64,000 bases of DNA from Microbacterium sp. Root61. Lineage in GTDB: Bacteria > Actinomycetota > Actinomycetes > Actinomycetales > Microbacteriaceae. The notes under the pieces are model-generated. The model had not been told where the DNA came from and made no database searches. It saw only the letters and a program-made list of their open reading frames with translations. This document shows, in pieces, positions 17,880 through 26,879 of the stretch. Location of the stretch: positions 2,787,760 through 2,851,759 of the forward strand of contig NZ_LMGU01000001.1 of the NCBI RefSeq assembly GCF_001427525.1, written 5' to 3'. The translations under genes were made by a program, and so were the position numbers. How positions within the stretch are numbered: position 1 is the first letter of the stretch; each line of letters begins with the position of its first letter.

Positions 17880-18677
17880 ATGAAATGGGACTTTGACGGA
17901 CATGTCGCTCTGGTGACCGGAGCCGCTTCGGGAATCGGCGCTGCGACGGTGTCGGCATTCCACGCCGCCGGCGCGCAGGTGATTGCGGTCGACCTCGACG
18001 CGGAGGGCCTAGCTCGACAGCGAGACCAGGTCGCCGGCGGGTCGCAGAGCATCCGCCCGATCGCCGCGGACATCTCCGACACCGACGGGCTGCGGGAGAC
18101 TCTGGCGCCGCTCATCGGCGAACTCGGAGGGCTGGACCACCTCGTCAACTGCGCGGCGAGTTTCGTCGCGGCCGGGGCCGATGCCACGCGCCAGGATTGG
18201 GATCGCTCACTCGGGGTCAACGTCGCGGCGACGTCGATGCTCACGGCATTCGCTGCCGACCACATGCCCCGGGGCGGCACTGTCGTGAACATCGCCAGCA
18301 TCTCCGCACATGTCGCACAGCCGGCGAGGTGGACGTACAACGCCACCAAGGCGGCCATCGTCTCGCTGACCCGCGGCCAGGCGATGGATCTGGCCCCGAG
18401 GGGAATCCGCGTCAATGCGGTCAGCCCGGGGTGGATCTGGACCGCCGAGGTCGCCAAGGCGGCCGGGGGTGATCGGGCCAGGTGGGAGCCCGTGTGGGGC
18501 AACTACCACATGCTGCGGCGCCTCGGGGAGGCCGGCGAAGTGGCCGATGCCGTGCTCTACCTCAGCAGTGACGGAGCATCCTTCATCACCGGAACCGAGC
18601 TAATGGTCGACGGCGGCTACAGCGGGATGGGCCCCGAGGGGCTCGGCGAGACCGCGCACTTCGCCGGCAGCGATTGA
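17880..18677 (+). CDS. Short-chain dehydrogenase/reductase, sugar dehydrogenase-like
   Basis: NAD(P)-dependent oxidoreductase, 265 aa, complete. The nucleotide loop TGAASGIG, the catalytic Ser in NIASISAH, and the Tyr/Lys pair in YNATKAA are present, followed by SPGWIWT. The C-terminal VDGGYSGMGPEG is typical of SDRs acting on sugars or hydroxyacids. It sits just before the CUT1 sugar importer and opposite the GntR-MBL-dehydrogenase operon, so oxidation of the imported or released sugar (for instance a 6-deoxy sugar at C1) is plausible but unproven. Confidence 0.9.
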   Translation: MKWDFDGHVALVTGAASGIGAATVSAFHAAGAQVIAVDLDAEGLARQRDQVAGGSQSIRPIAADISDTDGLRETLAPLIGELGGLDHLVNCAASFVAAGADATRQDWDRSLGVNVAATSMLTAFAADHMPRGGTVVNIASISAHVAQPARWTYNATKAAIVSLTRGQAMDLAPRGIRVNAVSPGWIWTAEVAKAAGGDRARWEPVWGNYHMLRRLGEAGEVADAVLYLSSDGASFITGTELMVDGGYSGMGPEGLGETAHFAGSD

Positions 18678-18793
18678 CCCGTACAGCCCGGAGATCCTGT
18701 CCGACAAGTCGTTTTCACGCGCCCTGTCGAGACAAACAGATCTGATATGAACCCCCTCATGCGGGGAAATATGGATGGTTTCGCCTTTTTGCG

Positions 18794-18823
18794 TTGACAC
18801 TGTTCATACAAGTTGGCAAAGAT
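18794..18823 (+). promoter_or_regulatory. Importer promoter with GTTCATACA between -35 and -10
   Basis: TTGACA (18794-18799) is followed after 18 bases by AAAGAT (18818-18823). The element GTTCATACA (18802-18810) lies in the spacer, an ideal position for a repressor. The importer ATG is at 18872 with GAGGAG upstream. Confidence 0.5.
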
Positions 18824-18871
18824 GTTGATCTCAGCCGTAGCAGCGGCAGCACACTCGACGAGGAGTTCTGG

Positions 18872-19780
18872 ATGACGACCACCGCCCCGACCGCGCGAAA
18901 GCGCAGGAGTCGGCGTCTCCTCCCCAGGACGCTCCTGCTCTACGCGCTCCCGGCGCTCGTTGTGTATGCGTTCGTGGTCATCGTGCCCACGCTGCAGGGC
19001 AGCATCTACGCCTTCACGGACTGGGACGGTCTGAACCCCGACTACGAGTTCGTCGGGTTCCAGAACATCGTCGCGGTGCTTCAGGACCCGCAGTCCCAGC
19101 GCGCGCTGATCAACACCGTCGTGATCGCGATCGCATTCACCGTCATCCAGAACATCCTCGGATTGTTCCTCGCCCTCGCGGTGAACTCCAGGATCAAGTC
19201 CCGCAACTTCCTGCGGGTGCTGATCTTCGCTCCGGCGGTGATGACGCCCGTAGTGGTGGGATACCTCTGGCAGTACATGCTCGCGCCGGATGGACCCGTT
19301 AACACCGTGCTGCGTGCCATCGGTCTCGGCGCCTTCGCGAAGACCTGGTTGGGTGATCCCACCCTCGCGGTCTGCTCGATCATCTTCATCCTGATCTGGC
19401 AGTTCGCCGGCTATTCGATGGTGATCTTCATTGCGGGCCTGCAGGCGATTCCCGAGGAACTGCTGGAGGCCGCCGCCGTCGACGGTGCCGGCCCGATCCG
19501 CCGGTTCTGGAACGTCATCCTTCCCCTGCTCGCGCCCGCGATCACCATCAACGTCATGCTCAGCATGATCGGTTCGCTGAAGCTGTTCGATCAGGTCTGG
19601 TCGCTCACCGGCGGCGGTCCGGGAGGCCTGACGAACACCTTGACCACGCTGATGTTCCGCGAGGCCTTCACCTACGGCGACTTCGGCAAGGCGGTGTCGC
19701 TCGGCCTCGTGCTGCTCGTGATCGTGGCGGCTGTCTCCGTCGTCCAATACCGAGCCCTGATCTCGCGGGAGCAGCGATGA
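18872..19780 (+). CDS. Carbohydrate ABC transporter permease, MalF-like (CUT1)
   Basis: Integral membrane subunit of a sugar importer, 302 aa, six predicted helices. The cytoplasmic EAA loop reads EAAAVDGAGPIRRFWNVILP, which contacts the ATPase. The first helix is TLLLYALPALVVYAFVVIV. I chose the ATG at 18872 because GAGGAG lies eight bases upstream; an in-frame TTG at 18794 is the promoter -35. It overlaps the next permease gene by four bases. No ATPase gene follows, as is common in actinobacteria that share one MsiK-type ATPase. Substrate probably an oligosaccharide or rhamnoside, judging by context. Confidence 0.92.
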   Translation: MTTTAPTARKRRSRRLLPRTLLLYALPALVVYAFVVIVPTLQGSIYAFTDWDGLNPDYEFVGFQNIVAVLQDPQSQRALINTVVIAIAFTVIQNILGLFLALAVNSRIKSRNFLRVLIFAPAVMTPVVVGYLWQYMLAPDGPVNTVLRAIGLGAFAKTWLGDPTLAVCSIIFILIWQFAGYSMVIFIAGLQAIPEELLEAAAVDGAGPIRRFWNVILPLLAPAITINVMLSMIGSLKLFDQVWSLTGGGPGGLTNTLTTLMFREAFTYGDFGKAVSLGLVLLVIVAAVSVVQYRALISREQR

Positions 19781-20598
19781 ACCGTTACACCTGGCGCACC
19801 GGGATCCTCGAAGTCCTGATGATCCTCGTGGGAGCCCTCTTCGCGTTCCCGCTCTACGTCATGATCAACATCTCGCTGCGCACGCAGAGCGATCAGGCCT
19901 CACCGGTTCTGATCTCCGAGAACATGACCCTCGACAACTACGTGACCGCCTGGGGCAAGGCCGGGCTCGGCGAGGCGCTGGTCAGCAGCCTCTTCATCAC
20001 CGTCGTGAGCGTCGCGCTGCTCGTGGTGGGGTCGGCGATGGCGGCCTACGCCATCGTGCGCGTGCTGTCGCGAGTGTCGAACACGCTGTTCTGGGTGTTT
20101 CTCGTCGGACTGCTCCTGCCATTCCAGATCGCGATGATTCCGTTGTACTTCACGATGCGCGACCTCGGGCTGCTCGGCAACCTGTGGGCGCTCGTGCTGT
20201 TCTACCTCGGGTCGCAGATGCCGTTCTCGATCTTCCTCTACTCGGGCTTCCTCCGCTCGGTCCCGGTGGACTACGAAGAGGCCGCTTGGCTGGACGGTGC
20301 AGGCGTGAACTACGCCTTCTGGAACGTGGTGTTCCCCCTGCTTCGGCCGATCACCGGCACGGTGATCATCCTCAATGCGATCGCGATCTGGAACGATCTG
20401 GCCACCCCGCTGCTCTACCTCAGCGGCACGTCGAACGAGACGGTGCCGGTCGCGATCATGGGATTCGTCGACCAGTACGTCACGAACTGGCCGATGATCT
20501 TCGCCGGGCTCGTCATCGGAGTCGCCCCGATCCTGATCACGTTCTTCATCCTCCAAAGGTCTGTCATCAAGGGCTTCGCGAGCGGGCTCAAGGGCTGA
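19777..20598 (+). CDS. Carbohydrate ABC transporter permease, MalG-like (CUT1)
   Basis: Second membrane subunit, 273 aa, six helices, with the EAA loop EEAAWLDGAGVNYAFWNVVFP. The ATG overlaps the stop of the first permease (ATGA), so the two are co-translated and should pair in the membrane. A 7-bp stem-loop separates it from the binding-protein gene. Confidence 0.92.
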   Translation: MNRYTWRTGILEVLMILVGALFAFPLYVMINISLRTQSDQASPVLISENMTLDNYVTAWGKAGLGEALVSSLFITVVSVALLVVGSAMAAYAIVRVLSRVSNTLFWVFLVGLLLPFQIAMIPLYFTMRDLGLLGNLWALVLFYLGSQMPFSIFLYSGFLRSVPVDYEEAAWLDGAGVNYAFWNVVFPLLRPITGTVIILNAIAIWNDLATPLLYLSGTSNETVPVAIMGFVDQYVTNWPMIFAGLVIGVAPILITFFILQRSVIKGFASGLKG

Positions 20599-20624
20599 GA
20601 CCTTCGCGAAGCCACCCCACCCGA

Positions 20625-20641
20625 GACTGCACCCTGCAGTC
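20625..20641 (+). other. Intercistronic stem-loop before binding-protein gene
   Basis: GACTGCA and TGCAGTC (20625-20631 and 20635-20641) pair around a CCC loop between the permease and binding-protein genes. Such hairpins often adjust the amounts of transporter subunits; there is no T-tract. Confidence 0.4.
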
Positions 20642-20661
20642 ACCTACATAAGGAGCACGAA

Positions 20662-21948
20662 ATGACACAGCGACGATTCGTCGTCCTCGGCGTCGGCGCC
20701 GTTGCCGCCGCCCTGGTGCTGTCCGGCTGCACGACCGGTGGCGGAAGCGCCGCGCCGGAAGAGACAGGAGACGGTGCGGGTGTCCTCACCATCGCCAGCA
20801 TCCCGAACTACCAGAACTCGCTGCCGGCCGTCGTAGAGGAGTTCGAGAAGGCCAACCCGGACATCAAGGTCGAGTTGGAGTTCGTCGACGTCGCGGCGCT
20901 GCACACGCAGATCCGGACGCAGCTCTCGGCCGGCACCGCGCCGGACATCTTCACCACGTACCCCGGCAACGGCACCCCGACCGCGATGGAGAACCTCGTT
21001 CCGGGCGGGTTCCTCGCCGACCTGTCCGATCTGAACTTCAACGACCGGCTCCCCGCAGCGATGGACGAGACCACCATGGTCGACGGCAAGCGCTACGTGC
21101 TGCCGCTGTCCCTCGGTGCGATCGGTGGAATCTACAACGAGACCGCGATGGAAGAGGTCGGCCTGACCGCTCCGACGACGTGGACCGAGCTCCTCGAGTT
21201 CTGCGGCGATGCGAAGGCCGCGGGCAAGGTCGCCTACGCCTACGGGGCGCAGACGACATGGAACAACCAGCTCTTCGCGTTCCCGCTGTCGGCGACCCTG
21301 GTGTACGGCGAAGGATCCACCTTCACCGAAGATCAGGCCGCGGGCAAGGCGACGTTCGCCGACTCGGACTGGACCGAGGTCTGGGATCGAGTGCTCGAGA
21401 TGCAGGATGCCGGTTGCTGGCAGCCGGAGCCTCTGGGGACGGCCTACGAGGTCGCCACGGGCATGGTGGCAAAGGGCGATGCGCTCGCGATCTCATCCGT
21501 AACCTCCACCTTCGCCGCGTTGGCGGCGACCGCCCCCGCGGACACGGAGTTCATGTTCCACGCCCTTCCGGCGACGGACGACCCCGACGAGACGAACATC
21601 TCCGCTGGAGGTTCCGGCGCGTACTCCATCAATGCCAAGGCCAAGAACCCGGTCGCGGCGAAGAAGTTCATGGAGTTCCTCGGATCCGACGCGACCATGG
21701 CTCAGATCGCGGAGCTGCAGAACACGCTTCCGGCGATCGCGTCGGATGAGTTCGAGACGCCGGCGTCGCTGGCCGAGATCATGACCTACGTGGACGCGGG
21801 CCGCATCCACCCGTACGACGATCAGCTGTGGCCGAACGCGAAGGTGTCGGCGGTGCTGATGGAGCAGGCTCAGCTTCTGATCGGAGGCGGCACCACCGTG
21901 GATCAGCTCCTGCAGGCGATGGATGTCGCATTCGCCGAAGGCTCCTGA
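20662..21948 (+). CDS. Extracellular sugar-binding lipoprotein (CUT1)
   Basis: Solute-binding protein of the importer, 428 aa. The signal peptide ends in the lipobox LSGC (about 21-24) followed by a Gly/Ser-rich linker, so it is lipid-anchored outside the membrane. The IPNYQNSLPAVVEEFEKANPDIKVELE start is typical of the SBP_bac_1 family. AAGGAG precedes the ATG. It is last in the importer operon and ends in a strong terminator. Ligand unknown; the neighbouring cytosolic rhamnosidase suggests a rhamnose-containing glycoside. Confidence 0.92.
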   Translation: MTQRRFVVLGVGAVAAALVLSGCTTGGGSAAPEETGDGAGVLTIASIPNYQNSLPAVVEEFEKANPDIKVELEFVDVAALHTQIRTQLSAGTAPDIFTTYPGNGTPTAMENLVPGGFLADLSDLNFNDRLPAAMDETTMVDGKRYVLPLSLGAIGGIYNETAMEEVGLTAPTTWTELLEFCGDAKAAGKVAYAYGAQTTWNNQLFAFPLSATLVYGEGSTFTEDQAAGKATFADSDWTEVWDRVLEMQDAGCWQPEPLGTAYEVATGMVAKGDALAISSVTSTFAALAATAPADTEFMFHALPATDDPDETNISAGGSGAYSINAKAKNPVAAKKFMEFLGSDATMAQIAELQNTLPAIASDEFETPASLAEIMTYVDAGRIHPYDDQLWPNAKVSAVLMEQAQLLIGGGTTVDQLLQAMDVAFAEGS

Positions 21949-21970
21949 CGCGGAGCTGACCGCATAGACC

Positions 21971-22007
21971 AGGTGTGCCCGGGTGCCTCGATCGCCCGGG
22001 CACACCT
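21971..22007. terminator. Bidirectional intrinsic terminator
   Basis: A perfect 13-bp stem (21971-21983 with 21995-22007) followed by CTTTCTT ends the importer operon. It also lies just past the convergent aldo/keto reductase stop. Confidence 0.8.
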
Positions 22008-22041
22008 CTTTCTTGCGATCAACGGAACGCCGGAGTGCTCC

Positions 22042-22899
22042 TCAACGGGCGATCGATGCGAGTTCCACGCCGATCGCGTCGATCTCAGTCGGGTCGAGCT
22101 GCACCGCTGCGGCCGCGAGCGAAGCGTCGAGCGTGGCGGCGCGACGAGCGCCCGTGAGCACTCCGACGTTCTCACCCGCACTCAGCAGCCAGGCGAGCAG
22201 GATGCTCGTCGGTTGCATCCCGCGCAGCGCGGCCGCCGAGAGCACCGTCGATCCCGGTTCGGTGAGATCGACGCCCGCGAGAGGGGAGTAGCCGAAGAAG
22301 GCGATGCCCGCGTCTGTGCATTCCTGCAACAGTCCCGCATCGGCCGGGGCGAGCACCCCGTGCCGATTCTGGATGGCATCGATCCTCGTGATCTCCCGCG
22401 CTGAGCGCAGCTGATCCACCGTGACATTGCACAATCCGATGCGCACGGCGAGGCCTGCCGTACGCAGCTCGGCCAACGTGCCCACGCTGTCCTCGAAGGG
22501 CACGCGGGGGTCGGGATGGTGCAGGTAGTAGAGGTCGTGAGCCTCGCGTCCGAGGGCGTCGAGGCTGCGCTGGCAATCGCGACGCAACGCCGCCGGCGAG
22601 GCATCGATCGGATAGTCGTCCCCGTCCCGGAAGTGCCCGCCCTTCGTCGCCACCAGCACGCGGGACTCGCCCCGCCGTTTCAGCACCCGGGCGATGAGTC
22701 GTTCGTTGTGGGATTCCTCATCGCGTGTCGTATAGGCCCTGGCGGTGTCGATCAGGTCGACGCCGGCGTCGAGTGCGCGCTCCAGGATCGCCTCGGCAGG
22801 TGCGTCGTCGGCAGGATCCGTGATCGACCACCTGGCTCCTCCGAGGCTGACGCGTCCGATGTGCCGGTCGCCGATGGTCATCGTCAATGTGGGGGACAT
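22042..22899 (-). CDS. Aldo/keto reductase
   Basis: NADPH-dependent carbonyl reductase of the AKR fold, 285 aa. DLIDTARAY supplies the catalytic Asp and Tyr, ATKGGH the Lys, and YLHHPDP the His region. FGYSPLAG and the closing GVLTGAR segments are typical. The ribosome-binding site is weak (GGGAA, about nine bases upstream). It is divergent from the rhamnosidase across a 93-base gap. It may reduce or oxidise the released sugar or aglycone; the substrate is not shown. Confidence 0.9.
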   Translation of the reverse strand: MSPTLTMTIGDRHIGRVSLGGARWSITDPADDAPAEAILERALDAGVDLIDTARAYTTRDEESHNERLIARVLKRRGESRVLVATKGGHFRDGDDYPIDASPAALRRDCQRSLDALGREAHDLYYLHHPDPRVPFEDSVGTLAELRTAGLAVRIGLCNVTVDQLRSAREITRIDAIQNRHGVLAPADAGLLQECTDAGIAFFGYSPLAGVDLTEPGSTVLSAAALRGMQPTSILLAWLLSAGENVGVLTGARRAATLDASLAAAAVQLDPTEIDAIGVELASIAR

Positions 22900-22900
22900 G

Positions 22901-22969
22901 TCATATATGTTCCCAGCATTCGACGGAAAAGTGACGGATCTTCCGAGTTAAGGCGATCACTTATATGAT
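22901..22969. promoter_or_regulatory. Divergent promoter region with TCATATA/TATATGA inverted repeat
   Basis: TCATATA (22901-22907) and TATATGA (22962-22968) are inverted copies flanking the gap between the reductase and the rhamnosidase. TTCCGA (22941-22946), a 17-base spacer and TATGAT (22964-22969) form a candidate rhamnosidase promoter, with the repeat overlapping its -10. Confidence 0.45.
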
Positions 22970-22992
22970 GACCCTGTACTCAAGGAGGAGAA

Positions 22993-25659
22993 TTGACCAT
23001 CGAAGTTCAGCTCAGGGCCGCCTACCGCGATGACGCTCTCGGGATTCCCGCGCGGCGCGGAGTCATGCTCTCATGGCAGGTCGACGGAGACGAGGCAATC
23101 GACTCCGCCGCGGGTGCAGACGTCGTCGTGTTCCGTCGCGGGCGCGACGGCGCATCCGACGTGCTGTGGGAGGCGTCTGCCGTCCCCGGCAACACGATCC
23201 TCTACGCCGGTCCGGAGCTCGTCTCTCGCGATGAGGCCTGGTTCACCGTGTCCCTTCGTGGCGTCGACGGTCGTCTGGTGACGGCCGACGCCACTCGATT
23301 CGAGGTCGGTCTCCAAGACGAACGAGACTGGAGCGGCGACTGGATCTCCGCGCCCCTCCAGGAGTTCCGCCGCGAGACCTGGGACCCCGTGCCACTGCTG
23401 CGCAACAGCTTCGCTCTCGCCGCCGTCCCGTCCCGCGCACGCCTCTACGCGACGGCGCTCGGCATCTACCGCGTCTGGGTCAACGGCACCGAACTCAGCG
23501 CCGAGTCTCTGCTGCGACCCGGATGGACCGACTACCGGTTCCGCGTGCTGCACCAGACCTATGACCTCGCAGGACTTCTGCACGAGGGTGAGAACGTCGT
23601 CGCGGTCGAACTCGCCCGCGGGTGGTACGCCGGGCGCCTCGGTCTCCAACGCGAACTGGCGCTCTACGGCGAGCAGCCCGCCGTACGGATGCAGGTCGAG
23701 GGCGACGACGGTGTCACGCTCACGGCCACCGGTGGCTCGTGGACGCAGAGCTTCGGCGACATCATGGCCAGCGACCTTCTCACCGGCGAGATCCAGGACG
23801 CGCGCCAGGCGCAGCCGGGCTGGAACGCTCCCGGGTTCGACGACTCGGCGTGGGCGAACGCACTCGTCCGCGACGACGTCGATGTGACGATCACGCCGCA
23901 GCCGCACGAATCCCCCTGGATCATCGAGGAGTTCGACGGCACCCTCGTGCGCGCACACGCGCGCGGTCCCGCCGTCTACGACTTCGGCCAGAATCTCATC
24001 GGCTGGACGCGCATCGAGGGGCGCACCCTGCCGAAGGCCGACCTCATCGTCCGGCACGGCGAGAAGCTCACCGTGGACGATCTGGTCTGGCGCGACAACC
24101 TGCGTGGAGCCTTCCAGGAAGACCGGTACACGACCGGCGATGGGGCTCGGCATACCCTCGAACCGCGCCACACCCAGCACGGATTCCGCTACGCGGAGGT
24201 CTGGAACTTCGCGCCCGAGGTCGAGTTCGGCGCTCTGGAGGTTCCCGACGACTTCACGGTCACGGCCCTGGCGATCACCGGCCTTCCCGAGGTCGGGCGC
24301 TTCGAGAGTTCCGATCCGCAGCTGAATGCGGTCGCCGAGATGGTCGGCTGGACCGTGCGCGACAACTTCCTCGAGGTGATCACCGACTGTCCGCAACGCG
24401 ATGAGCGTCTCGGGTGGCTCGGCGACGCGGGCGTCATCGCGAACAGTGCCGCGTATCAATACGACACGGCCGCCTTCGTCGCGAAGTTCGTGCGGGATGC
24501 CGCGGACTCGCAAGGCGAAGACGGCGTCATCCGCTCGTACGTCCCTCCCGTTCCTCCTGGAACCGATCGGGACGGAGCACCCGGATGGGCGGACGGCTAT
24601 GTGCGTCTCGTTCACCTTGCTCTGACCCGCTACGGGGATGTGGCCACCGCGGCGGAGCATTTCGACCACATCGCCCGCTACCTCGCCTTCGTCGATGAGG
24701 CGAACCCGGACGGCATCCGCACGGAGCGCGTCGGCGCCGACTTCTCGGACTGGCTGTCGCTGCCCGAGGACCCGAACGAGCCGACTCATCCCGGCTACGC
24801 GTACACCGGCGCGCGGTCGACGAGCTCACGGCGGGTCATCGCCACAGCTCACACGATCCACTCGTGGGACCAGTTCGCGGACATCGCCGCGGCTCTCGGT
24901 CGTACCGACGATGCGGCCCGGGCCCGTGCCCGCGCCGACGAGCTGCGCTTCGTCTACGCGGCGAACTTCCTCGACGATCGTGGATGGATCGAAGGCGACA
25001 CGCAGACCGTCTACGCGCAGGCCCTCGGCTACGACATCCTGCGCGGGGCCGACCGCGAACGGGCGGTCGCGCGTCTGGCCGAGAAGGTGCGCGAACTCGG
25101 CCACGTGACCGTCGGGATCCACGGTTCCGAGCACATCGTCCCGGCGCTCGCCCGCAACGGCCACGCCGACCTCGCGGAGATGCTGCTCATGCGCGAGGAG
25201 ATGCCCAGTTGGAAGCACATGGTGTCGATGGGAGGGACGACCGTGTGGGAGAAGTGGGACGGCATCCTCGCCGACGGCACGATGTCGACAGCGGAGATGA
25301 ACTCGTTCAACCACTGTGCGCTCGGCGCGATCGGCGAGTTCCTCTATGAAGGCGTCGCCGGGCTGGACCTTCGATCGGTGGCCGGCACGGGATCGGTGCG
25401 GATCGCGCCGATCTACCTGGAGTCCCTGGAGTGGGCCGAGGCCGAGCACCTGACGGTCGCCGGACCTGTGGCCACGCGCTGGGCGCGCGAGGGTGACCTT
25501 GTGCACCACGATGTGACCGTCGCTCCCGGATTGACCGCGGTGTACGCGGCGCCCGCCGGCTACGAGGTGGTCGGCCCGGACTCGGTGCTCGGCTCTGGGT
25601 CATCCCGGGTCACCGTCCGCCGTGTCACCGGCGCACGGAAGACGGGAGGCGCCGAGTGA
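22993..25659 (+). CDS. Alpha-L-rhamnosidase, GH78
   Basis: Releases terminal L-rhamnose from glycosides; 888 aa, in the normal size range. The order is an N-terminal fibronectin-like region, a jelly-roll domain (about 130-300), the catalytic six-hairpin barrel (about 430-800) and a C-terminal beta domain. DCPQRDERLGWLGDAG near residue 465 is the GH78 signature with the acidic catalytic residues; EKWDGILADGTMS and MNSFNHCALGAIGEFLYEG follow. There is no signal peptide, so the enzyme is cytosolic and its substrate must be imported. The start is TTG with AAGGAGGAG just upstream. It overlaps the acyl-CoA dehydrogenase by four bases. Confidence 0.95.
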   Translation: MTIEVQLRAAYRDDALGIPARRGVMLSWQVDGDEAIDSAAGADVVVFRRGRDGASDVLWEASAVPGNTILYAGPELVSRDEAWFTVSLRGVDGRLVTADATRFEVGLQDERDWSGDWISAPLQEFRRETWDPVPLLRNSFALAAVPSRARLYATALGIYRVWVNGTELSAESLLRPGWTDYRFRVLHQTYDLAGLLHEGENVVAVELARGWYAGRLGLQRELALYGEQPAVRMQVEGDDGVTLTATGGSWTQSFGDIMASDLLTGEIQDARQAQPGWNAPGFDDSAWANALVRDDVDVTITPQPHESPWIIEEFDGTLVRAHARGPAVYDFGQNLIGWTRIEGRTLPKADLIVRHGEKLTVDDLVWRDNLRGAFQEDRYTTGDGARHTLEPRHTQHGFRYAEVWNFAPEVEFGALEVPDDFTVTALAITGLPEVGRFESSDPQLNAVAEMVGWTVRDNFLEVITDCPQRDERLGWLGDAGVIANSAAYQYDTAAFVAKFVRDAADSQGEDGVIRSYVPPVPPGTDRDGAPGWADGYVRLVHLALTRYGDVATAAEHFDHIARYLAFVDEANPDGIRTERVGADFSDWLSLPEDPNEPTHPGYAYTGARSTSSRRVIATAHTIHSWDQFADIAAALGRTDDAARARARADELRFVYAANFLDDRGWIEGDTQTVYAQALGYDILRGADRERAVARLAEKVRELGHVTVGIHGSEHIVPALARNGHADLAEMLLMREEMPSWKHMVSMGGTTVWEKWDGILADGTMSTAEMNSFNHCALGAIGEFLYEGVAGLDLRSVAGTGSVRIAPIYLESLEWAEAEHLTVAGPVATRWAREGDLVHHDVTVAPGLTAVYAAPAGYEVVGPDSVLGSGSSRVTVRRVTGARKTGGAE

Positions 25660-26879
25660 GCGCCCTCCCGCCCGAAGTGGAGGCGCTCCGTGCACGCACG
25701 CGCGACTTCATCCGGAATGTCGTCGTGCCGGCAGAGCCGGGCCCGGATCTGCGTTTGAGTGAAGAGCTGCGCGCGACGCTGATGGCGGCGGCGAAGGAGG
25801 CGGGCGTGTTCGCGCCCCACGCCCCCCGTGAGTACGGCGGTCAGGGTGTGCCGATCGAGCACTGGTCGGCGATTTTCCAGGAGGCCGGGTATTCGCCGAT
25901 CGGTGCGGTCGTGCTGAACTGCATGGCGCCCGACGAGGGCAACATGCACATGCTGAACATCATCGCGACGGCTGCGCAGAAGCAGCGGTATCTCGCGCCG
26001 CTCGTGGCCGGTGAGGTGCGGTCGTGCTTCGCGATGACCGAACCGCATCCCGGCGCAGGATCGGATCCGGACGCCCTGCTGACCGAGGCCGTGCGGGTCG
26101 AGGGTGGATGGGTGATCAACGGGCACAAGCGGTTCATCAGTGGTGCCGAGGTGGCGGCCTTCTCGATCGTGATGGCGCGCAACGACGCGAGCGAGGGTGT
26201 GCCGGCCGGCGCGACGATGCTGCTCGTCGACATGGACAATCCCGGCATCCGTATCGGTGAGCAGATCCATGCGATCGATCGAGCCATCGCCGGCGGGCAC
26301 CCGCACGTCCACTTCGAGGACTGCTTCGTCGCCGACGACGCCGTGCTGGGGGCGCCGGGGGAGGGCTTCCGCTACGCGCAGGTGCGGCTCGGGCCCGCCC
26401 GGCTGACGCACTGCATGCGCTGGCTCGGTCTCGCCCGCCGATCCCTCGACATCGCACTGGACCGGGTCAACGAGCGCGAGATCTTCGGGCACCGCCTCGG
26501 CGAGCTGGGCATCGCCCAGGAGATGATCGCGCAGTCGGTGATCGACATCGAGACCTCGGATGCGATCATCGCCAAGACCGCTGCCCTGCTGGAGACGGAC
26601 CCGAAGGCAGGCTCCGCCATGTCATCGGTCGCGAAGGTGCACTGCTCGGAGGCGATCTTCCGGGTGATCGACCGGTCGATCCAGCTTTGCGGCGGCGACG
26701 GGGTCACGGACAACCTTCCCCTGGCCTCCTTCATGAACGAAGTGCGTCCGTTCCGCATCTACGACGGCTCCAACGAGACGCACAAGTGGGCGATCTCGCG
26801 TCGCGCGACGTCGCGCCGCCGCAAGGAGGTCGCGTCGGGCGCCGAGCGGATGGACATCGTCGGGGGTGGGGGGTCGTGA
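25656..26879 (+). CDS. Acyl-CoA dehydrogenase, ACAD10/11-type
   Basis: FAD-dependent acyl-CoA dehydrogenase fold, 407 aa. CFAMTEPHPGAGSDP and WVINGHKRFISGA form the FAD/substrate core, and LCGGDGVTDN precedes the active site. The usual catalytic Glu segment (YEG) reads RIYDGSNETHK, with Asp, as in ACAD10/11 relatives. GTG start inside GTGA, overlapping the rhamnosidase stop; it overlaps the kinase gene the same way. In ACAD10/11 and the Pseudomonas Lva pathway, such proteins act with an APH-type kinase on 4-hydroxyacyl-CoAs. That role here is inference from family and pairing. Confidence 0.88.
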   Translation: MSALPPEVEALRARTRDFIRNVVVPAEPGPDLRLSEELRATLMAAAKEAGVFAPHAPREYGGQGVPIEHWSAIFQEAGYSPIGAVVLNCMAPDEGNMHMLNIIATAAQKQRYLAPLVAGEVRSCFAMTEPHPGAGSDPDALLTEAVRVEGGWVINGHKRFISGAEVAAFSIVMARNDASEGVPAGATMLLVDMDNPGIRIGEQIHAIDRAIAGGHPHVHFEDCFVADDAVLGAPGEGFRYAQVRLGPARLTHCMRWLGLARRSLDIALDRVNEREIFGHRLGELGIAQEMIAQSVIDIETSDAIIAKTAALLETDPKAGSAMSSVAKVHCSEAIFRVIDRSIQLCGGDGVTDNLPLASFMNEVRPFRIYDGSNETHKWAISRRATSRRRKEVASGAERMDIVGGGGS

